The notes beneath the pieces are model-generated. The model worked only from the letters and a program-made list of their open reading frames with translations, was not told the origin of the DNA and did not search any database. Position numbers and translations under genes: made by a program. From Streptomyces netropsis (GTDB lineage: Bacteria; Actinomycetota; Actinomycetes; Streptomycetales; Streptomycetaceae): 64,000 nt of DNA. Positions within the stretch are counted from its first letter, which is position 1; each line of letters starts with the position of its first letter. The DNA lies in the NCBI RefSeq assembly GCF_014203545.1, contig NZ_JACHJG010000001.1, forward strand, positions 682,001-746,000. Reading direction: 5' to 3'. Shown in pieces: positions 45,416 to 54,953 of the stretch.

Positions 45416-45615
45416 GCCACCAGCATCGGGCCTGGCACCGGGCGGCGCACGCGGAGCGGAGCGGATGCGGCCGTGTCGTTACGTCCGGCTCGTAGGAGCT
45501 CGGCCGTGGCACGGGGGACACAGGAGGAAACGCCGGGAAATCAGGACGGAAGGTGTCGGGTTTCGCTGGCAGGGTCGTCCTGACGGAGAACGGCGGAACG
45601 AGAGGACTGAGGGAC

Positions 45616-46545
45616 GTGCAGCCACAGGGTGGGCAGGCCGGAGGACTGGCGGGCAGGATCGCGCTCGTCGCGGGCGCGACGCGGGGAGCGGGCCGCGCGA
45701 TGGCCGTGGAGCTGGGCAGGGCGGGCGCCACCGTCTACGTGACGGGCCGCAGCACGCGCGCCCGGCGCAGCGAGGTGGACCGGCCCGAGACCATCGAGGA
45801 CACCGCCGAGCTGGTGACGGCAGCGGGCGGCACCGGCATCGCCGTACCCACCGACCACCTGGAGCGCGAGCAGGTGAAGGCGCTCGTCGAGCGGATCGAC
45901 GAGGAACAGGGCCGGCTCGATGTGCTGGTCAACGACGTCTGGGGCGGCGATCACCTGATCGAGTTCGACACCAAGGTGTGGGACGCGGACCTGGACAAGG
46001 GGCTGCGGATGCTGCGGCTCTCCGTCGAGACGCATGCCGTCACCAGCCACTACGCGCTGCCCCTGCTGATCCGCCGGCCCGGGGGACTGGTGATCGAGGT
46101 GACCGACGGGACGGCAGAGTTCAACAAGACCTACCGCGGCAACCTCTTCTACGACCTTGCCAAGAACGCCCCGATCCGGATGGCGTACGGCCTCGCGCAG
46201 GAGCTGAAGGAGCACGGGGGCACGGCCGTCTCGGTCACTCCGGGCTTCCTGCGCTCGGAGCAGATGCTCGAACACTTCGGGGTCACCGAGGCCACCTGGC
46301 GGGACGCGATCGAGAAGAGCCCGCACTTCGCCATCGCGGAGTCCCCGGTGCTCATCGGCCGGGCGGTCGCCGCGCTCGCCGCGGACCCGGACAAGGCCCG
46401 CTGGAACGGTTCCTCCCTCTCCAGCGGCGAGCTGGCCAAGGTCTACGACGTCGACGACGCGGACGGTTCTCGTCCGGACTGTTTCGCGTACTTCAAGGAC
46501 GTCGTCTTCGGGGGGAAGGAGGCGAGCGCGGAGGAGTACCGGTAA
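45616..46545 (+). CDS. Short-chain dehydrogenase/reductase
   Basis: A 309 aa SDR oxidoreductase. Cofactor binding is IALVAGATRGAGRAMAVELG with VTGRS following, indicating likely NADP use. The catalytic pair Tyr-x3-Lys is in FYDLAKNAPIRM. A C-terminal extension (ELAKVYDVDDADGSRPDCFA) is typical of a conserved actinobacterial subfamily. The GTG at 45616 is preceded by GAGAGGAC. The substrate is unknown. Confidence 0.9.
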   Translation: MQPQGGQAGGLAGRIALVAGATRGAGRAMAVELGRAGATVYVTGRSTRARRSEVDRPETIEDTAELVTAAGGTGIAVPTDHLEREQVKALVERIDEEQGRLDVLVNDVWGGDHLIEFDTKVWDADLDKGLRMLRLSVETHAVTSHYALPLLIRRPGGLVIEVTDGTAEFNKTYRGNLFYDLAKNAPIRMAYGLAQELKEHGGTAVSVTPGFLRSEQMLEHFGVTEATWRDAIEKSPHFAIAESPVLIGRAVAALAADPDKARWNGSSLSSGELAKVYDVDDADGSRPDCFAYFKDVVFGGKEASAEEYR

Positions 46546-46602
46546 AGGGCACCCCGGCCCCGCCCCTTCCCGAAACCGGGGCTCTGCCCCGGGCCCCGGG
46601 CC

Positions 46603-47601
46603 TCAGGCGCCGGACGGGCCGGTGCGTCCCTGCCGTCCGGCATACAGCTGTGCGCCCCTCGCCGCCGCCTCCGCGAACCGCTCGCGCAGGTCCGGCGGCC
46701 CCAGCACCTCCGCCTCCGGGCCGAGGGCGAGCAGCTGCTCGTACGCGACGTCGAGGCTCTCGACGGGCAGGGTGACGGTGACCCGCCCCTGCCCGTCCGG
46801 GGCGGCCGCCCCGGTGAGCGCCTCCCGCGCGGCCGTACGGTCCATCACGTACGGCAGCCGACGGGCACCGTCGGGGGTGAGGCGCAGCTCCACCCGCTCG
46901 CGCAGCAGCGACCGCGTGAACTGCGCCGCCCGCTCGTCCCAGAAGGCGGGCAGGTCGAAGTCGTCCGCGCGGAGGAAGCGCCGCTCGTCGGCGGCGACCG
47001 CTGTGAAGCGGTCCACCCGGTAGACGCGGTGGTCGCCGTCCGTCCGGGCCGCCAGATACCAGACGCCCGCCTTCAGGACGAGCCCGTACGGCTCCAGCTC
47101 CCGCTCCACCTCGGTGTCCGACCGGCGGTAGCGGGCCGTGATCCACCGGTCGTCCCACACGGCGTCCGCGATCGCGGGCAGCAGCCCGGGGGGTTCGGCG
47201 GGCTGCCACCAGCCGGGGGCGTCGAGGTGGAAACGCTGTGCCGCGCTCGTGGGGGCGTCGCTCAGCTCGGGCAGCAGGGCCGCCGAGACCTTGAGGCGGG
47301 CGGCCGAGGCGGCGTCCGCCAGGCCCATCTCGCGCAGCGCGGACGGCACCCCGGACAGGAACAGTGCTTCGGCTTCCGTGCGCCCGAGGCCGGTGAGACT
47401 GGTGCGGTAGCCGCCGATGAGGCGGTAGCCACCGCTCCGGCCGCGGTCGGCGTAGACCGGGACACCGGCCTCCGACAGCGCCGACACGTCCCGCGCGACC
47501 GTGCGCTCCGAGACCTCCAACCGCCGCGCCAGCTCGGCACCCGTCATCGAGGGCCGGGACTGGAGCAGCAACACCATCTTGATCAGCCGGGCCGCTCGCA
47601 T
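46603..47601 (-). CDS. YafY-type WYL-domain transcriptional regulator
   Basis: A 332 aa regulator. An HTH_11-type winged helix (GAELARRLEVSERTVARDVS) is followed by a WYL domain (YGLVLKAGVWYLAARTDGDH) and a WCX-type C-terminus. WYL regulators sense nucleotides or ligands and often respond to DNA damage or stress. The ATG is at 47601. A pronounced inverted repeat with TGAGGACA words lies just upstream and may be its own operator. It converges with the SDR gene across 57 bp. Confidence 0.9.
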   Translation of the reverse strand: MRAARLIKMVLLLQSRPSMTGAELARRLEVSERTVARDVSALSEAGVPVYADRGRSGGYRLIGGYRTSLTGLGRTEAEALFLSGVPSALREMGLADAASAARLKVSAALLPELSDAPTSAAQRFHLDAPGWWQPAEPPGLLPAIADAVWDDRWITARYRRSDTEVERELEPYGLVLKAGVWYLAARTDGDHRVYRVDRFTAVAADERRFLRADDFDLPAFWDERAAQFTRSLLRERVELRLTPDGARRLPYVMDRTAAREALTGAAAPDGQGRVTVTLPVESLDVAYEQLLALGPEAEVLGPPDLRERFAEAAARGAQLYAGRQGRTGPSGA

Positions 47602-47629
47602 GAGGACATCATGGCGGGCCGTACTGACA

Positions 47630-47690
47630 GTGAGGACAGGACCCGTGCGCCGGCCAGGGCAACGGATGACGTACGGGTTCCTGTCCTCAC
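47630..47690. promoter_or_regulatory. Inverted repeat upstream of the WYL regulator, candidate operator
   Basis: GTGAGGACAGGACCCGT (47630-47646) and ACGGGTTCCTGTCCTCAC (47673-47690) are inverted copies differing by a single-base bulge, 26 bp apart and starting 29 bp upstream of the ATG. TGAGGACA also overlaps the start codon at 47601-47608. The layout suggests binding of a dimeric regulator to paired sites. Confidence 0.5.
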
Positions 47691-47780
47691 CCTTGAGCTG
47701 CGCCGTGTCACAGGACAGGGCGGCATGGCGCAGCTCAGTTCAGGGGTGGGGTGTTACGTCCCGCGGAGACGATACGCCTC

Positions 47781-47797
47781 TGATCGATGATCGATCA
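47781..47797. promoter_or_regulatory. Palindrome TGATCGATGATCGATCA between WYL and GntR genes
   Basis: This near-perfect 17 bp palindrome lies 180 bp upstream of the WYL gene and 57 bp beyond the GntR stop. It is a possible regulator-binding site; the cognate factor is unknown. Confidence 0.35.
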
Positions 47798-47853
47798 ATG
47801 CGGGATGCAGGAAAGTTTCGGCCGGGGACGGCGACAGGCCGGAAAACGCCCGC

Positions 47854-48477
47854 TCAGACCCGGGGCGCGCAGTTCAGGACGTGGGTCCGCAGCAGCTCGC
47901 CGATCCGGGGATCGCGCCGCCGGAACGCCGCCACGATCTCCGCGTGGTCCTCCGCGTGCGCGCGCGGCTCCGGGCTCAGCCAGCGGATCGAGAGCGTGGT
48001 CCACACCTCGATGCCCAGCGACTCCCAGGTGTGCAGCAGGACGGAGTTCCCCGCGGCCTTGACGATCTCGCGGTGGAAGGCCACCGTGTGCCGCACCTGC
48101 GCCTCGCCGTCGCCGGCCCGGTCCGCCTCGTACAGCGCGGCCACCTCCGGCTCCAGGGCCGAGACGTCCTCGGCCAGGACGGGGGCGGCCAGCTCGGCGG
48201 CCACCTGCTCCAGGCCCGCCCGCACCGGATAGCTCTCCCGCAGGTCGGCGGCGGTCAGATCGCGGACCCGGACACCCTTGTTGGGCGCCGACTCGATCAG
48301 TCGCAGCGACTCCAGCTCGCGCAGCGCCTCGCGCACCGGCGTCTGGCTCACCAGCAGCTCCGCCGCGATCCGGCGCTCCACGATCCGCTCACCCGGCTGC
48401 CAGCGTCCGCTGACGATCCCTTCGAGGATGTGCTCGCGGATCTGGTCGCGCAGCGAATGGACGACGGGTGGGGCCAT
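47854..48477 (-). CDS. GntR/FadR-family regulator (FCD domain)
   Basis: A 207 aa regulator. The winged helix is RIVERRIAAELLVSQTPVRE (residues about 30-60). The FCD ligand domain has a metal-binding His pattern (AFHREIVKAAGN, HAEDHAEIVAAF). FCD regulators respond to organic acids; its position next to sucB is suggestive but unproven. The ATG is at 48477. Confidence 0.9.
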   Translation of the reverse strand: MAPPVVHSLRDQIREHILEGIVSGRWQPGERIVERRIAAELLVSQTPVREALRELESLRLIESAPNKGVRVRDLTAADLRESYPVRAGLEQVAAELAAPVLAEDVSALEPEVAALYEADRAGDGEAQVRHTVAFHREIVKAAGNSVLLHTWESLGIEVWTTLSIRWLSPEPRAHAEDHAEIVAAFRRRDPRIGELLRTHVLNCAPRV

Positions 48478-48612
48478 GGGTGACGTGCTCCTCGGGCGGG
48501 CGAGCGGTGGCTCGTAGCCCCATTATCGCGGCAGTACGGCAGGTGGTGGGCATGTGGGGCATGCAGGGCATGCGAGGCACAGTGGGCGCGGTGTGCACGG
48601 CGGGCACGGAGA

Positions 48613-48660
48613 AGGGCGCGGCCCCGGCTCGTACGGATACGAAGACCGGGGCCGCGCCCT
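48613..48660 (-). terminator. Terminator of sucB
   Basis: AGGGCGCGGCCCCGG and CCGGGGCCGCGCCCT pair perfectly over 15 bp around an 18-base loop, 23 bp beyond the sucB stop. Confidence 0.8.
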
Positions 48661-48682
48661 CAAGGCAGACGCCTCACGAGAC

Positions 48683-50482
48683 TCAGAGGCCGATCTCGGC
48701 CTCGAACTCGGCAGCCTCCAGGAGCTGCTTGACCGTGGTCAGGTAGCGGGCGGCGTCGGCGCCGTCCACCAGACGGTGGTCGTAGGAGAGCGCCAGGTAC
48801 GTCATGTCGCGGATCGCGATGGTCTCGCCGAGCTCCGGGTGGGTGATGACCACCGGGCGCTTGACGGTCGCACCGATACCCAGGATGCCGACCTGGTTCG
48901 GGGGCACGATGACGGTGTCGAACAGCGCACCGCGCGAGCCGGTGTTGCTGATCGTGAAGGTCGCGCCCGACATGTCGTCCGGGCTGATCTTGTTGGTGCG
49001 GACCTTGCCGGCCAGCTCCGCCGTCTTCCGGGCGATGCCCGCGATGTTGAGGTCGCCGGCGCCCTTGATGACCGGGGTCATCAGGCCCTTCTCGGCGTCC
49101 ACCGCGATGCCGATGTTCTCGACGTCGTGGTAGGTGATCGTGCCCTCGTCGTCGTTGATCCGGGCGTTGACGACCGGGTGGGCCTTCAGCGCCTGGACGG
49201 CGGCCTTGACGAAGAACGGCATCGGGGACAGCTTGACGCCCTCACGGGCGGCGAAGGCGTCCTTGGCCTTGTTGCGCATGCGCATGATCTTGGTGATGTC
49301 CACCTCGACCACGGAGGTCAGCTGAGCCTGACCGTGCAGCGCCTTCATCATGTTCTCGCCGATGACCTTGCGCATGCGGGTCATCTTGACCGTCTGACCG
49401 CGCAGCGGCGACGCCTCGACGGCGGCGGCCTTCGGCGCGGCGGCGGGAGCCGCGGCGGCCGGGGCAGCAGCGGCGGCCTTCACGGCCTCGGCGGCGGCGA
49501 TGACGTCCTGCTTGCGGATGCGGCCACCGACGCCGGTGCCCTGGACCGTCGCCAGGTTGACACCGTTCTCGGCGGCGAGCTTGCGCACCAGCGGCGTGAC
49601 GTACGCGCCGTCGGCCTCGGCACCGGAGACCGGGGCGGCCGGAGCAGCCGGGGCGACCGGGGCAGCCGGAGCGGCCGGCGCCGGGGCGGCGACGGGCGCG
49701 GCGGCCTGGACCGGAGCCGGGGCGGCAGCGGCGGGGGCGGCCTGGACCGGGGCGGGCGCCGGGGCGGCCGGAGCCGGGGTGGGCTCGGGCTGCGCGACCG
49801 GGGCCGGAGCCTCGACCGGAGCGGCCGGGGCCGGGGCGGCAGCGGCGGCCGGAGCGGCACCGGCGACACCGATGACGGCGAGCTTGGCGCCGACCTCGGC
49901 GGTCTCGTCCTCACCGACGACGATCTCGAGCAGGGTGCCCGCGACCGGGGCCGGGATCTCGGTGTCGACCTTGTCGGTGGAGACCTCGAGCAGCGGCTCG
50001 TCGACGTCGACGCTGTCGCCGACCTCCTTGAGCCAGCGGGTGACGGTGCCCTCGGTGACGGACTCGCCCAGCGCGGGGAGCACGACCGGGGTGCCCTCGG
50101 CGGCACCGGCGGCAGGAGCGGCCGGAGCCTCCTCGGCGGGCGCGGCCGGGGCCGGGACCTCGGCGACGGGCGCCGGGGTGGGCTCGGGCTGGGCGGCCGG
50201 GGCCTCGGCGGCGGCCGGGGCCGGAGCCTCGGCCGGGGCGCCGGAGCCGTCGTCGATGACGGCCAGCTCGGCGCCGACCTCGACCGTCTCGTCCTCGGCG
50301 ACCTTGATGGAGGCCAGGATGCCGGACGCGGGGGCCGGGATCTCGGTGTCGACCTTGTCGGTGGAGACCTCGAGCAGCGGCTCGTCGACCTCCACTCGCT
50401 CACCCTCGGCCTTGAGCCAACGGGTGACGGTGCCCTCGGACACGCTCTCGCCGAGCGCCGGCAGGGTTACGGAAACCGCCAT
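48683..50482 (-). CDS. sucB: Dihydrolipoamide acyltransferase (E2), two lipoyl domains
   Basis: E2 subunit of a 2-oxoacid dehydrogenase complex, 599 aa. Two lipoyl domains carry the modified Lys in [11 protein letters not shown] near residues 43 and 171. They are joined by long Ala/Pro linkers. The peripheral subunit-binding domain ([20 protein letters not shown]) lies near 320-355. The catalytic domain ends with [16 protein letters not shown], holding the active-site His. In actinobacteria this protein, annotated SucB or DlaT, serves pyruvate dehydrogenase and through KGD can serve 2-oxoglutarate dehydrogenase. It is directly downstream of lpdA, 48 bp away. Lipoylation would depend on lipB and lipA in this window. 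Confidence 0.96.
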   Translation of the reverse strand: MAVSVTLPALGESVSEGTVTRWLKAEGERVEVDEPLLEVSTDKVDTEIPAPASGILASIKVAEDETVEVGAELAVIDDGSGAPAEAPAPAAAEAPAAQPEPTPAPVAEVPAPAAPAEEAPAAPAAGAAEGTPVVLPALGESVTEGTVTRWLKEVGDSVDVDEPLLEVSTDKVDTEIPAPVAGTLLEIVVGEDETAEVGAKLAVIGVAGAAPAAAAAPAPAAPVEAPAPVAQPEPTPAPAAPAPAPVQAAPAAAAPAPVQAAAPVAAPAPAAPAAPVAPAAPAAPVSGAEADGAYVTPLVRKLAAENGVNLATVQGTGVGGRIRKQDVIAAAEAVKAAAAAPAAAAPAAAPKAAAVEASPLRGQTVKMTRMRKVIGENMMKALHGQAQLTSVVEVDITKIMRMRNKAKDAFAAREGVKLSPMPFFVKAAVQALKAHPVVNARINDDEGTITYHDVENIGIAVDAEKGLMTPVIKGAGDLNIAGIARKTAELAGKVRTNKISPDDMSGATFTISNTGSRGALFDTVIVPPNQVGILGIGATVKRPVVITHPELGETIAIRDMTYLALSYDHRLVDGADAARYLTTVKQLLEAAEFEAEIGL

Positions 50483-50530
50483 GGTTGCGGTTGCTCCTTA
50501 CGAATAGTGCGGATGGTCTAGCGCCCGGAC

Positions 50531-51919
50531 TTAGTCGTGCGAGTGCAGCGGCTTGCCGGCCAGGGCCAGGTGGGCCTCGCCAAGGGCCTCGTTCTGCGTC
50601 GGGTGCGCGTGGATGAGCTGCGCGACCTCGGCCGGCAGCGCCTCCCAGTTGTAGACCAGCTGGGCTTCGCCGACCTGCTCACCCATACGGTCGCCGACCA
50701 TGTGGACGCCGACGACGGCACCGTCCTTGACCTGGACGAGCTTGATCTCGCCCGCGGTCTTGAGGATCTTGCTCTTGCCGTTGCCCGCGAGGTTGTACTT
50801 CAGGGCGACGACCTTGTCCGCGCCGTAGATCTCCTTGGCCTTGGCCTCGGTGATGCCCACGGAGGCGACCTCGGGGTGGCAGTACGTCACCCGGGGCACG
50901 CCGTCGTAGTCGATCGGCACGGTCTTGAGACCAGCCAGTCGCTCCGCTACCAGCATGCCCTCGGCGAAGCCGACGTGCGCGAGCTGGAGGGTCGGGACGA
51001 GGTCACCGACGGCCGAGACGGTCGGCACGTTGGTCTGCATGTACTCGTCGACCAGGACGTAGCCGCGGTCCATCGCGACGCCCTGCTCCTCGTAGCCCAG
51101 GCCCTGCGAGACCGGGCCGCGGCCGATGGCGACGAGCAGGACCTCGGCCTCGAACTCCTTGCCGTTGGCCAGGGTGACCTTGACGCCGTCGGCGGTGTAC
51201 TCGGCCTTCTCGAAGAAGGCGCCGAGCGAGAAGTTGATGCCGCGCTTGCGGAAGGCGCGCTCGAGCAGCTTGGAGCTGTTCTCGTCCTCGACCGGGACGA
51301 GGTGCTTGAGGCCCTCGACGACGGTGACGTCGGTGCCGAAGGACTTCCACGCGGAGGCGAACTCGACGCCGATGACGCCGCCGCCCAGGATGATCGCGGA
51401 CTTCGGCACGCGGTCCAGGGTGAGCGCGTGGTCCGAGGAGATGATGCGGTTGCCGTCGATCTCCAGGCCCGGCAGCGACTTCGGCACGGAGCCGGTCGCC
51501 AGCAGGACGTGGCGGCCCTGGATGCGCTGGCCGTTCACGTCGACGGAGGTCGGGGACGACAGACGGCCCTCGCCCTCGATGTAGGTCACCTTGCGGGAGG
51601 CGACCAGGCCCTGCAGGCCCTTGTACAGGCCGGCGATCACGTCGTCCTTGTACTTGTGGACGCCCGCGATGTCGATGCCCTCGAAGGTGGCCTTGACACC
51701 GAACTGCGCGGCTTCACGAGCCTGGTCCGCGATCTCACCGGCGTGCAGCAGCGCCTTGGTGGGGATGCAGCCGTTGTGCAGGCAGGTGCCGCCAAGCTTG
51801 TTCTTCTCGATCAGGGCGACGTCCAGACCCAGCTGCGCTCCGCGCAGGGCAGCGGCGTAACCGCCGCTACCGCCTCCGAGGATCACTAGGTCGAAAACGG
51901 TGCTGGCGTCGTTCGCCAC
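50531..51919 (-). CDS. lpdA: Dihydrolipoamide dehydrogenase (E3)
   Basis: FAD enzyme that reoxidises dihydrolipoyl groups with NAD; 462 aa. Motifs are FDLVILGGGSGGYAAAL (FAD), the redox disulfide GGTCLHNGCIPTKA (Cys46 and Cys51), ILGGGVIGVEFASAW (NAD) and the active-site HAHPTQNEALGEA. The GTG at 51919 follows GGAGG; the frame to 51937 is slightly longer. It forms an operon with sucB, and lpdA comes first. Confidence 0.97.
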   Translation of the reverse strand: MANDASTVFDLVILGGGSGGYAAALRGAQLGLDVALIEKNKLGGTCLHNGCIPTKALLHAGEIADQAREAAQFGVKATFEGIDIAGVHKYKDDVIAGLYKGLQGLVASRKVTYIEGEGRLSSPTSVDVNGQRIQGRHVLLATGSVPKSLPGLEIDGNRIISSDHALTLDRVPKSAIILGGGVIGVEFASAWKSFGTDVTVVEGLKHLVPVEDENSSKLLERAFRKRGINFSLGAFFEKAEYTADGVKVTLANGKEFEAEVLLVAIGRGPVSQGLGYEEQGVAMDRGYVLVDEYMQTNVPTVSAVGDLVPTLQLAHVGFAEGMLVAERLAGLKTVPIDYDGVPRVTYCHPEVASVGITEAKAKEIYGADKVVALKYNLAGNGKSKILKTAGEIKLVQVKDGAVVGVHMVGDRMGEQVGEAQLVYNWEALPAEVAQLIHAHPTQNEALGEAHLALAGKPLHSHD

Positions 51920-52210
51920 GTCACGTCCTCCATGCATGGAATACGCCGGAGCCGGTCGTCGATGACCGGGCGGCGGCTGTTGTTCGGCCGCTTTTGCTTC
52001 GGCCCTGGGTCAATGGGGCCCTGTCCTGCCGAGACAACATCTTCGCACTTGTTGACGGACGGCGGGACGCCGGGCCGGGCTGTGGGGCGACGGATGCGTC
52101 ACCTTCACGGGTTACTCGCGCGTACGAGTGTGTGGATTTCGTTAAGGGCGAACGAACGCCCGGCGACCCCGGACGGAACACGCCCGGGGTCGCACGGTTG
52201 TGCGAATGAC
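51920..52210. other. pepA-lpdA intergenic region
   Basis: These 291 bp hold the pepA terminator (52163-52193) and the lpdA promoter region. No gene is visible. The sequence upstream of lpdA has several TTGTTG/TTGACG words but I could not assign a single clear promoter. Confidence 0.5.
52163..52193 (-). terminator. Terminator of pepA
   Basis: GCGACCCCGG and CCGGGGTCGC pair perfectly around an 11-base loop, 18 bp after the pepA stop. Confidence 0.75.
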
Positions 52211-53755
52211 TCAGCCGAGGTCGCCCGCGGCGGTGCGCTCCGCGAGCCGGACCAGGGTGCGCACCGCGGATCCGGTGCCGCCCTTCGGGGTGTAGCCGTA
52301 CGGGGCGCTCTCGTGGTAGGCGGGGCCCGCGATGTCCAGGTGGGCCCAGGTGATGCCCTCGCCCACGAACTCCTGCAGGAAGAGGCCCGCCACCAGGCCG
52401 CCGCCCATCCGCTCGCCCATGTTGGCGATGTCGGCGACGGGCGTGTCCATGCCCTTGCGCAGCTCGGCGGGGAGCGGCATCGGCCACGCCTGCTCGCCGA
52501 CCTCCTCGGCGATCTCGTACAGCGACGTGCGGAACGCGTCGTCGTTCGCCATGACGCCGAACGTGCGGTTGCCGAGCGCGAGGACCATGGCACCGGTGAG
52601 GGTGGCGACGTCCACGATCGCGTCGGGGTTCTCCTCCGAGGCGCGGGTGAGGGCGTCGGCCAGGACCAGCCGGCCCTCGGCGTCGGTGTTGAGTACCTCG
52701 ACGGTCTTACCGCTGTACATCTTCAGCACATCACCCGGGCGGGTGGCGTTGCCGGACGGCATGTTCTCCGCGAGGGCCAGCCAGCCGGTGACGTTGACCT
52801 CGACCCCGAGCTTCGCAGCGGCCACGACCGAGGCGAAGACGGCGGCGGCGCCGGCCATGTCGCACTTCATGGTCTCGTTGTGGCCGGCCGGCTTCAGGGA
52901 GATGCCGCCCGAGTCGTACGTGATGCCCTTGCCGACCAGGGCGACGGTCTTCTTCGCCTTGGCGTGGGTGTAGGCGATCCGCACCAGGCGGGGCGGGTTG
53001 AGGGAACCCTGGCCGACGCCCATCAGGCCGCCGTAGCCGCCCTTGAGCAGCGCCTTCTCGTCCAGGACCTCGACCTTGAGGCCGTGCTCCTTGGCGGCGG
53101 CCTGGACGGCCGCGGCGAAGGACTTCGGGTGCAGGTCGTTGGGCGCCATGTTCACCAGGTCGCGGGCGCGGTTGACCTCTTCGGCCACGGCGACGGCGCG
53201 CTCGGCGGCGGCCTTGGCCGCCTTGTCGCGGGGCTTGGCCCCGAGGACCGCCACCTCGGCGAGCGGCGCGCTCTTGTCGGCGGCCTTGGCGTCGCCCTTC
53301 TTGGCGGAGCCGGTGCCGTTGGTGCGGTAGGCGTTGAAGGCGTACGCGCCGAGCAGCGCGCCTTCCGCGACGGCCGCGACGGCCTCGGCGTCGTCGACCG
53401 GCAGGGCGAACGCGGCCTTCTTCGTACCGGACAGCGCACGGGCCGCCACGCCGGCGGCGCGGCGCAGCGCCTCCTCGTCGTAGCCGTCGCCCTTCGCGGG
53501 GACGTCGCCGAGGCCGACCGCCAGCACGACCGGGGCCTTGAGGCCGGACGGGGCGGGGAGCTTGGTCACTTCACCCTCGCCGCCGGCGGCGCCGAGGGTC
53601 TCCAGAACGGCGGCCAGCTTCCCGTCGAACGCCTTGTCGACGGCTTCGGCGCCGGGTGCGACGACGGGGCCCTTCGGGCCCTTGGCCACACCGACGACGA
53701 CGGCGTCCGCGCGCAGCGTCGCCGCACTGGAAGTGCTGAGAGTCAGAGCAGTCAC
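52211..53755 (-). CDS. pepA: Leucyl aminopeptidase (M17)
   Basis: Cytosolic metallo-aminopeptidase of family M17, 514 aa. The two-metal site and signature are seen in LVGKGITYDSGGISLKP (catalytic Lys, Asp) and VEVLNTDAEGRLVLADAL (Asp, Glu, Arg). The N-terminal domain (residues 1-190) is the regulatory or DNA-binding-like module of PepA. The GTG at 53755 begins VTALTLSTSSAATL; upstream codons to 53833 lack a binding site. It lies upstream of lpdA on the same strand with its own terminator. Confidence 0.96.
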   Translation of the reverse strand: MTALTLSTSSAATLRADAVVVGVAKGPKGPVVAPGAEAVDKAFDGKLAAVLETLGAAGGEGEVTKLPAPSGLKAPVVLAVGLGDVPAKGDGYDEEALRRAAGVAARALSGTKKAAFALPVDDAEAVAAVAEGALLGAYAFNAYRTNGTGSAKKGDAKAADKSAPLAEVAVLGAKPRDKAAKAAAERAVAVAEEVNRARDLVNMAPNDLHPKSFAAAVQAAAKEHGLKVEVLDEKALLKGGYGGLMGVGQGSLNPPRLVRIAYTHAKAKKTVALVGKGITYDSGGISLKPAGHNETMKCDMAGAAAVFASVVAAAKLGVEVNVTGWLALAENMPSGNATRPGDVLKMYSGKTVEVLNTDAEGRLVLADALTRASEENPDAIVDVATLTGAMVLALGNRTFGVMANDDAFRTSLYEIAEEVGEQAWPMPLPAELRKGMDTPVADIANMGERMGGGLVAGLFLQEFVGEGITWAHLDIAGPAYHESAPYGYTPKGGTGSAVRTLVRLAERTAAGDLG

Positions 53756-54029
53756 GGTGGTTGGGTCCCTACTTCCGTTGAGTTTTGACGGCCGGGGGGT
53801 GGGCGGCCGCACCCTGCGCATCGTATGCGGCACGCCCGCGCCGCCGGGGTCCGGGCCAGCCGGGCACGCGCGAGCGTATCCCCGCCGGGCCGCGAGGGGT
53901 TCGCCCGTGACCGCACCGATTTGCCGGGGTCCGCCGGTCGCCGGGGTCGGCGCACGTCGGACGGGGGAGGGAACAACGGCCGTGACGAGCCTGTTCCGCC
54001 CCCGCGTTGCGATGGGCGGGCGCGGCGTG

Positions 54030-54884
54030 TCAGCCGAGCGTCAGCGCGAGCAGCGCGACCGTCGCCGACGTCTCGGCCAGGGCGCCGAAGACATCGCCGG
54101 TGACGCCGCCGAAGCGGCGCGTGCAGTGCCGCAGCAGCAGTTCGCCGCCGACCAGGGCGGCCAGCGCCGCGGCACCCACCCGCACCGCCTCGAACCCGAG
54201 GGCGTACGGGCCTTGGCGCGGGTCCTCGTACGTACTGAGGAGCGCGCCCGCGGCCGCCGCCGCGCAGACGACCAGCGCCGCCACCAGCAGCGCCGAGCGC
54301 GTGGACACCACCCCCGCCACGGCGGCCCCCAGCCCCTCCGGCCGCGCCGCGGGCACGCCCGCACGCGAGGCGAGGGTCAGGGCGCAGCGCGCGGCGAGGG
54401 CCGCGACCAGCGCCGCGAGGGCGCCGCGCGCCCAGCCGTCGGTGTACAGCTCGTGGAGGGCGGCCACTTGGCCGAGCAGGGTCAGCAACAGGGTGACGAC
54501 GCCGAACGGGCCGATGTCCGACTGCTTCATGATCCGCAGCGCGTCGGCGGCGGGCTTCCCGCTGCCCAGTCCGTCGGCGACATCCGCGAGACCGTCCAAG
54601 TGGAGTCCGCGGGTGAGCACGGCCGGGACGGCCACCGTGGCCACCGCGGCGAGCATCGGACCCGCGCCCAGCAGCAGGAACAGCGCCCCGGTCAGAGCCG
54701 CGAAACCGCCCACGACCAGGCCCGCCAGTGGTGCCGCCAGCATTCCGCCGCGGGCCGCCGGGCGGTCCCAGCGGGTGACGCGCACCGGCAGCACCGTCAG
54801 CGTGCCGAAGGCGAAGCGGAGGGAGTCGCCGGGCGTCGCGGGGGCAGGCCGTGCCGGCCCGGGGTCAGGTCTCGTGTCGGTCAT
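54030..54884 (-). CDS. cobS: Adenosylcobinamide-GDP ribazoletransferase (cobalamin synthase)
   Basis: Membrane enzyme joining adenosylcobinamide-GDP and alpha-ribazole in the last steps of B12 synthesis; 284 aa. The family motifs are TRGLHLDGLADVADGLGSGK and SDIGPFGVVTLLLTLL, with GGVTGDVFGALAETSATVAL near the end. Multiple membrane helices are predicted. The ATG at 54884 lacks a strong binding site. cobT, which supplies alpha-ribazole phosphate, lies 3.3 kb away on the same strand. Confidence 0.95.
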   Translation of the reverse strand: MTDTRPDPGPARPAPATPGDSLRFAFGTLTVLPVRVTRWDRPAARGGMLAAPLAGLVVGGFAALTGALFLLLGAGPMLAAVATVAVPAVLTRGLHLDGLADVADGLGSGKPAADALRIMKQSDIGPFGVVTLLLTLLGQVAALHELYTDGWARGALAALVAALAARCALTLASRAGVPAARPEGLGAAVAGVVSTRSALLVAALVVCAAAAAGALLSTYEDPRQGPYALGFEAVRVGAAALAALVGGELLLRHCTRRFGGVTGDVFGALAETSATVALLALTLG

Positions 54885-54953
54885 CGCGGGCAGGGTATCC
54901 CGCCCGTCGCGGGCAGTAGGTTGCCGATAGGGCACAGATCGGGAGCGGGAGTC

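Noticed and set aside
48554..50521. 655-codon plus-strand open frame opposite sucB
   Set aside because: Its Gly/Arg/Asp repeats mirror the Ala/Pro linkers and lipoyl repeats of sucB; no start signal or recognisable domain.
51932..53788. Long plus-strand frame opposite pepA
   Set aside because: Antisense shadow of a clear M17 aminopeptidase.
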